From positions 186,001 through 250,000 of the forward strand of contig JBEVVR010000031.1 in the NCBI GenBank assembly GCA_040507035.1: a stretch of DNA of 64,000 nucleotides, written 5' to 3'. The notes under the pieces were generated by a model. The model worked only from the letters and a program-made list of their open reading frames with translations, was not told the DNA's origin and did no database searches. Positions within the stretch are counted from its first letter, which is position 1, and each line of letters begins with the position of its first letter. The stretch is from Thiodiazotropha sp040507035. GTDB lineage: Bacteria > Pseudomonadota > Gammaproteobacteria > Chromatiales > Chromatiaceae. Of the stretch, positions 60,619 to 64,000 are shown piece by piece. Position numbers and translations under genes: made by a program.

Positions 60619-60927
60619 GTCGGAATTGTAACCCTTTTTTCGTGCTCTGTGGCTTTACTGACGGCCACGCAACCAAGGGGTTGTGGTGGCCTGGAAACCC
60701 TATATCCTATGCCGTCCCGAACCCTGGGGAATATATTTTTTCAATTGAAATGGAGATTTGGATTAAGGGTTTTTCCTAGGATTGAGCGCTATCGCTGCTA
60801 GACTCAGGGGGTAAACGGAGTATGGGACAGCGTCAAATGGTGCAAACCAACGACGTTCATTAAGTAACAGGCTGGCAGCCATGTTTGCAGGTATTAATGA
60901 AAAAAAATGATTGTGAGGGAATGAGTT
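60619..60927. other. divergent intergenic region with a hairpin
   Basis: About 309 bases without a supported gene. A strong hairpin at 60663-60691 pairs GGCCAC with GTGGCC and CAACC with GGTTG around loop AAGG, about 45-73 bases upstream of the thiD start. It lacks a T-tract. The plus-strand side carries a good ribosome site (GAGGGAATGAGTT) for the next gene. Confidence 0.5.
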
Positions 60928-61404
60928 ATGAGCCCACAAATAGAACAACTTGAAGCCCTGGCGCGCAACTACTGCGAGCTGGTTGAGAGCCTGCAAGAGG
61001 GAAACACCGGGTGGTTAAAAGAGGTTGCCAGCCTGCTTCCACGCCTGCATGCGGCGGTTGCCGCCCTCAATATGCCGGCTCCCCGCAAGAGCCACTACAC
61101 GGCGGCCGATCTGGACGCCAGGTTTGAACTCTATACCTACCTCAGGGAGCTGTTGGGTGATCGTGACAGCTATTGGATGGAGTATGACGTTGCGGGCGAC
61201 GGACTGAGTATGAGCGGCAGCCTGGCGGATGATCTCACCGACATCTATTGTGAGCTGAAGAACGGTCTCAATCTGCTGGATGGACATCCTCAGCGGGCCG
61301 TCGAAGGGTGGCACATGGGATTCCATCTCCACTGGGGGCAGCACCTGCTGGATGCGGAGCGCCACCTCTATGATCTCAACGCCCGGGATCGGCTGGCGAT
61401 TTAG
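60928..61404 (+). CDS. DUF5063-like protein of unknown function
   Basis: Soluble, mostly helical protein of 158 residues. LARNYCELVESLQEG at the start, WLKEVASLLPRLHAAVAAL, and the acidic SLADDLTDIYCELKNGLNLL followed by WHMGFHLHWGQHLLDAERHLYDL resemble the DUF5063 family. The conserved Asp/Glu/His/Trp residues suggest a binding site but no function is known. It is monocistronic as far as I can see. Confidence 0.75.
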   Translation: MSPQIEQLEALARNYCELVESLQEGNTGWLKEVASLLPRLHAAVAALNMPAPRKSHYTAADLDARFELYTYLRELLGDRDSYWMEYDVAGDGLSMSGSLADDLTDIYCELKNGLNLLDGHPQRAVEGWHMGFHLHWGQHLLDAERHLYDLNARDRLAI

Positions 61405-61470
61405 TCGCGCACCCGCCTCTATCCCAGGCAGAAAGAGAAGCATAAAAACCAACTTTCTTTCTATGTTAAT

Positions 61471-61512
61471 TGGCACAGCTGTGCCATTTCTTGATAGTAT
61501 GGTATCCATACT
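61471..61512 (+). promoter_or_regulatory. two palindromes upstream of the Fe-S carrier gene
   Basis: TGGCACAGCTGTGCCA (61471-61486) is a perfect 16-base palindrome; ten bases later AGTATGG-TAT-CCATACT (61496-61512) is a perfect 7-3-7 dyad. A possible sigma-70 promoter (TTGGCA, 17 bases, GATAGT) overlaps both. They lie 27-68 bases before the start codon, a normal place for operators, for example of an Fe-S regulator. The assignment to any regulator is unproven. Confidence 0.5.
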
Positions 61513-61538
61513 CTAGTAAAAGAATCAGGAGACCCGGC

Positions 61539-61907
61539 ATGAGTTTAAATGCCCTTAACGAAAACGACTTAACCCTGACCACTACCGCGCAAAGCAAAAT
61601 GGTCGAGCTCTTTCAGCAGGTCGATGAGACCATCGAGGGGGTGCGGGTTTTCGCCACCCCGGGTGGTTGCAGCGGTATCAGCTTTGGCATGACCTTCAGC
61701 GATGCCATCAACGACAACGATGGTGTGCTTGAGTGCAATGGATTCAAGGTGATCGTCGATGACGGCACTCTGCAATACCTGCGGGGCGTGGAGATCGATT
61801 TCATCGACCAGGGCGACGGCAATGCGAGTTTTGTGTTCAACAATCTGCAGCCGGTAGGTGGAGGCTGCAACACCTGCGGTTCCTCGTCAGGAGGCGGTTG
61901 CGGCTAG
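61539..61907 (+). CDS. A-type iron-sulfur carrier (IscA/HesB family) with unusual Cys tail
   Basis: Protein of 122 residues. The A-type fold is clear from LTTTAQSKMVELFQQ, RVFATPGGCSGISFGM (C44) and FNNLQPVGGGCNTCG. In canonical IscA/ErpA the last cysteines form CGC or CxC; here they are C110-x2-C113 followed by GSSSGGGCG with C121. This could change the type or stability of the cluster bound. CAGGAGA precedes the ATG; the longer frame upstream would run through the palindromic promoter region. No isc or suf genes adjoin. Confidence 0.9.
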   Translation: MSLNALNENDLTLTTTAQSKMVELFQQVDETIEGVRVFATPGGCSGISFGMTFSDAINDNDGVLECNGFKVIVDDGTLQYLRGVEIDFIDQGDGNASFVFNNLQPVGGGCNTCGSSSGGGCG

Positions 61908-62001
61908 GCAAGGGTGAGTTGTCATCGCTTCTTCCTGATTTCGAGGCGTGTGTTTTGGCAATAGGATAGGCGCTAAACCAGTTAGCATATGTTGTATTAA
62001 G

Positions 62002-62037
62002 AAACCGTGTTCAGTTAGTCTGGCACGGTTTTTCTTT
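62002..62037 (+). terminator. probable intrinsic terminator after the Fe-S carrier gene
   Basis: An 8-bp stem AAACCGTG / CACGGTTT with a 14-base loop is followed by TTCTTT. It lies about 95 bases after the stop codon and just before the next gene. The loop is long, so strength is uncertain. Confidence 0.6.
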
Positions 62038-62059
62038 GCAGAATTTTCAGGGTAGCGGG

Positions 62060-63280
62060 ATGAGCGACAGGGTTGTGGATCTGTTAGTCGTGGGGGCGGG
62101 GATCAGTGGCCTGGGTATGGCGCTTATGGCCAGGTGCAGAGGGGTCCAATCCCTGGTTCTCGAGGCCAGCGGTCATCTCGGTGGTGCCATTAACAGCCAT
62201 AGATTCTATACCGATGAAGGCGTCTTCTGGGCCGAACTGGGCAGCCATACCTGCTACAACAGCTACGGCAATCTGTTGCAGCTGCTGCAGGAGACCGGGC
62301 AGCTCGCCAGCCTGCAGCCAAAACAGAAACTGCGCTACCGGCTGCATAGTGAAGGAGAGCTGAGATCAATCCCTTCCCAGTTGAGTTTCCTGGAGCTGCT
62401 CGGGGTCCTGCCGCGTCTCTGGCTGAGCGGGAAACAGGGTCGCACTGTCGCTGACTATTTCGGCCATATCATCGGCCGGCGCAATTTCAAGCGGGTGTTG
62501 GGTCCCGCCCTGGATGCGGTGATCTGCCAGCCGGCCGCCGATTTTCCCGCCGATGCCATATTCCGTAAAAAGCCGAGGCGTAAAGAGATCGTCCGCAGCT
62601 TTACCGGTCCCGAGGGGTTGCAGTCCTTTATCGAGGGAATGGCATCCCAACTCGAGATACGGCTGCATAGCCCGGTGATCGATCTGCAGCGGGACGGGGA
62701 TCACTATCGGGTCGTCATCGAGGATCAGACCATCAAGGCGAAAAGCGTCGCCCTGGCAGTGGCGCCGGATGTTGCCGCAGGGATTCTGGCGGGGTCCATG
62801 CCGGATCTGGCGACACAGCTGGAAGCGATTGAAATGGCCGCCATCGAGAGTCACAGCGTGTTGCTAAGAGCCGATCGGCTCGATATCCCGCCACTGGCCG
62901 GCATTATCGGGGTCGCTGACGATTTCTACTCTGCGGTATCGAGGGATCTGGTGCCCGATGAGCACTATCGCGCCTTTACCTTTCACTTTCGCCCAAACGC
63001 TGTCGATGAGGCTGGGCGTCTGCAGAGGATCAGTGAGGTTTTGGGTGTGGAGCCTGGGGCTTTTGAGTCCCATGTCAGTTGTGAAAATCGGCTCCCTGCA
63101 CTGCGGCTTGGCCACGCCGAGCGGGTTTCCCGAATCGACAAAGCGCTGCAGGGAGGCTCCCTCGCGTTGACCGGGAACTGGTTTTCCGGGGTCTCCATCG
63201 AGGATAGCCTGATTCGCTCCAGTGAGGAGTGTGAGAGGCTCTTTGGCGCTAGGAGCGGGGTGGTACCAGGCTCAGGGTGA
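62060..63280 (+). CDS. FAD-dependent oxidoreductase, protoporphyrinogen oxidase-like
   Basis: Protein of 406 residues with N-terminal dinucleotide motif VVGAGISGLGMA (GAGISG at 12-17), the FAD ribose glutamate in VLEASGHLGGAIN, and C-terminal ALTGNWFSGVSIEDSLIRS typical of the amine oxidase/HemY group. The overall pattern resembles HemY-type protoporphyrinogen oxidases, but it is shorter than most and may use another substrate. The ATG used is preceded by AGGGTAGCGGG; an upstream TTG is less likely. Its 3' end overlaps the convergent partial gene by 32 bases. Confidence 0.85.
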   Translation: MSDRVVDLLVVGAGISGLGMALMARCRGVQSLVLEASGHLGGAINSHRFYTDEGVFWAELGSHTCYNSYGNLLQLLQETGQLASLQPKQKLRYRLHSEGELRSIPSQLSFLELLGVLPRLWLSGKQGRTVADYFGHIIGRRNFKRVLGPALDAVICQPAADFPADAIFRKKPRRKEIVRSFTGPEGLQSFIEGMASQLEIRLHSPVIDLQRDGDHYRVVIEDQTIKAKSVALAVAPDVAAGILAGSMPDLATQLEAIEMAAIESHSVLLRADRLDIPPLAGIIGVADDFYSAVSRDLVPDEHYRAFTFHFRPNAVDEAGRLQRISEVLGVEPGAFESHVSCENRLPALRLGHAERVSRIDKALQGGSLALTGNWFSGVSIEDSLIRSSEECERLFGARSGVVPGSG

Positions 63281-64000
63281 CCGTCTCCGGTGGCAGGCAG
63301 ACCTGGTCGTTGCAGGCCTGAAGACGGATCTCAACCGGCAGTGACAAAGGTAGGGAGATAGTGGCGTCCTCGTTGGAGAGAAAGGCCTGCAGTCGCACCT
63401 TGCCGGTATAGACGGAGAGGGGCTGTTGCTGAAAAGCAAGCTGTTGCTGTTGCCCCCGGGGATAGGTAACCGGTCCCAGTCGGATACCTTTGGCCCCCTC
63501 AGGCAGACGCAGCTCAGTTGCAATCAGATCCTTGGTCATGGGTTGGTTTGAGTTGGTGTGCCACCCATCCGGGATGTGGATGTCGACCTTCAGCATCGGC
63601 TGTTTCGAGGTCGACGACAATGCCCCCTCGATTCGTATACCTCCCTGGGCCGCGTAGGCTCGGGCATCCAATTCGCCATGCAGATGGTTGGCCGCGGCGT
63701 TGAGAAGATAGCCGTAGCTGGTGGGACTTCGCTCAACGGAGGGGGCGAAGCGGGCGATCAGGGCATCCGTCAGACGGCGGAAATCGAGCTTACCGGTACG
63801 CTGCCAGAGGCGTTGCAGCAGATGGATCGCAACCGAACTGCCGGAGGGCATGGCATTGTCCGAACCCTCGTCCTTGGGGCGACCCATGGCGGTGATCGTG
63901 CTCTCTGCCTCGCTCATGAAAAAGCCATCGTTTTCTGCATCGAGAAAGCGATCGATCAACGCCTGGGCCAGCTCTTCGGCGCGCGCAAGCCATTTAGGCT
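63249..64000 (-). CDS. DUF255/YyaL-like protein with C-terminal DsbD-N domain (5' end outside window)
   Basis: The frame runs open to the window edge, so only the C-terminal 250 residues are seen. The first part (AEELAQALIDRFLDAENDGFF, TITAMGRPKDEGSDNAMPSG, YLLNAAANHL) matches the helical C-terminal region of DUF255/YyaL proteins, which carry an N-terminal thioredoxin domain and are linked to thiol chemistry. The last 110 residues (MLKVDIHIPDGWHTNSNQPM, VEIRLQACNDQVCLPPETVTLSL) look like the DsbD N-terminal domain with its CNDQVC pair. The fusion suggests a role in periplasmic thiol-disulfide exchange. Confidence 0.85.
   Translation of the reverse strand, partial: PKWLARAEELAQALIDRFLDAENDGFFMSEAESTITAMGRPKDEGSDNAMPSGSSVAIHLLQRLWQRTGKLDFRRLTDALIARFAPSVERSPTSYGYLLNAAANHLHGELDARAYAAQGGIRIEGALSSTSKQPMLKVDIHIPDGWHTNSNQPMTKDLIATELRLPEGAKGIRLGPVTYPRGQQQQLAFQQQPLSVYTGKVRLQAFLSNEDATISLPLSLPVEIRLQACNDQVCLPPETVTLSLVPPRS

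Noticed and set aside
60619..60760. TPP riboswitch upstream of thiD
   Set aside because: Neither the CUGAGA nor the pyrophosphate-binding helix motifs of the THI element are visible on the minus strand.
60579..60779. 66-codon plus-strand frame between thiD and the DUF5063-like gene
   Set aside because: It begins inside thiD on the opposite strand, runs through the hairpin, and has no ribosome site or family pattern.
61471..61486. TGGCACAGCTGTGCCA as a sigma-54 promoter for the Fe-S carrier gene
   Set aside because: The GG and GC elements are nine bases apart rather than ten and the -12 element reads GTGC. It is better explained as a palindrome overlapping a sigma-70 promoter.

Overview
The window is one continuous stretch of a moderately GC-rich gammaproteobacterial chromosome. 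Gene families and local order (glrK/glrR with a QseG-like lipoprotein, rph-rdgB, yicC-gmk, miaB-phoH-ybeY-lnt, mpl-ubiX, thiD-thiE-hemL, a DUF2782 gene) resemble the Chromatiales/Sedimenticola-like sulfur-oxidiser lineages. That placement is inferred from gene content alone; no marker RNA gene is present. There is no prophage, IS transposase or CRISPR array. The only RNA gene is a tRNA-Arg(CCG).

Region 1 (1-16.7 kb) is about surface uptake and sensing. It holds a bacteriohemerythrin, DNA polymerase IV with a DUF429 partner, a diguanylate cyclase with a dead first receiver, and a minus-strand unit TonB-dependent receptor > exbB > exbD > tonB. A second TonB-dependent receptor and a small ABM-like protein follow on the plus strand. 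Two paralogous NarL-type kinase/regulator pairs flank these genes. A D-2-hydroxyacid dehydrogenase closes the block.

Region 2 (16.7-23.4 kb) is the most distinctive part. Genes run in one direction, tightly packed: glrK - QseG-like lipoprotein - glrR - a 66-codon frame without ATG - kaiB - kaiC - kaiB. Divergent to glrK is a small secreted EF-hand protein. In the gap between them I read a sigma-54 promoter and two exact TGTC-N10-GACA sites, the pattern known for GlrR. This suggests a GlrKR-controlled calcium-binding protein physically coupled to a KaiA-less KaiBC module.

Region 3 (23.4-34.8 kb) has a 1,237-residue PilZ/DUF1631/GGDEF-like/EAL protein, the tRNA, a class I cytochrome c, a MITE-like element of about 308 bp with 33-bp inverted ends, Rep helicase, a LOG-family hydrolase, DUF2782, a DctQM TRAP transporter without a DctP gene, a BON-LysM protein and dodecin.

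Region 4 (35-51.5 kb) is mostly housekeeping: rdgB, rph, a HerA-like ATPase, a YpfJ-like metallopeptidase, a GlsB-like membrane protein, a PP2C phosphatase/Hanks kinase pair, yicC, gmk, miaB, phoH, ybeY, lnt, an SDR enzyme, mpl and ubiX.

Region 5 (51.5-64 kb) has a two-gene c-di-GMP unit in which a PhnD-like periplasmic sensor with PAS domains overlaps a diguanylate cyclase, a DedA-PAP2-LssY fusion, hemL-thiE-thiD, a DUF5063-like protein, an A-type Fe-S carrier with an unusual cysteine tail, an FAD oxidoreductase and a truncated DUF255/DsbD-N fusion.

Four GGDEF-type proteins and six two-component proteins lie within 64 kb, so the region is rich in environmental sensing. Start codons were moved from the longest possible frame wherever a ribosome binding site or family length supported a different one.
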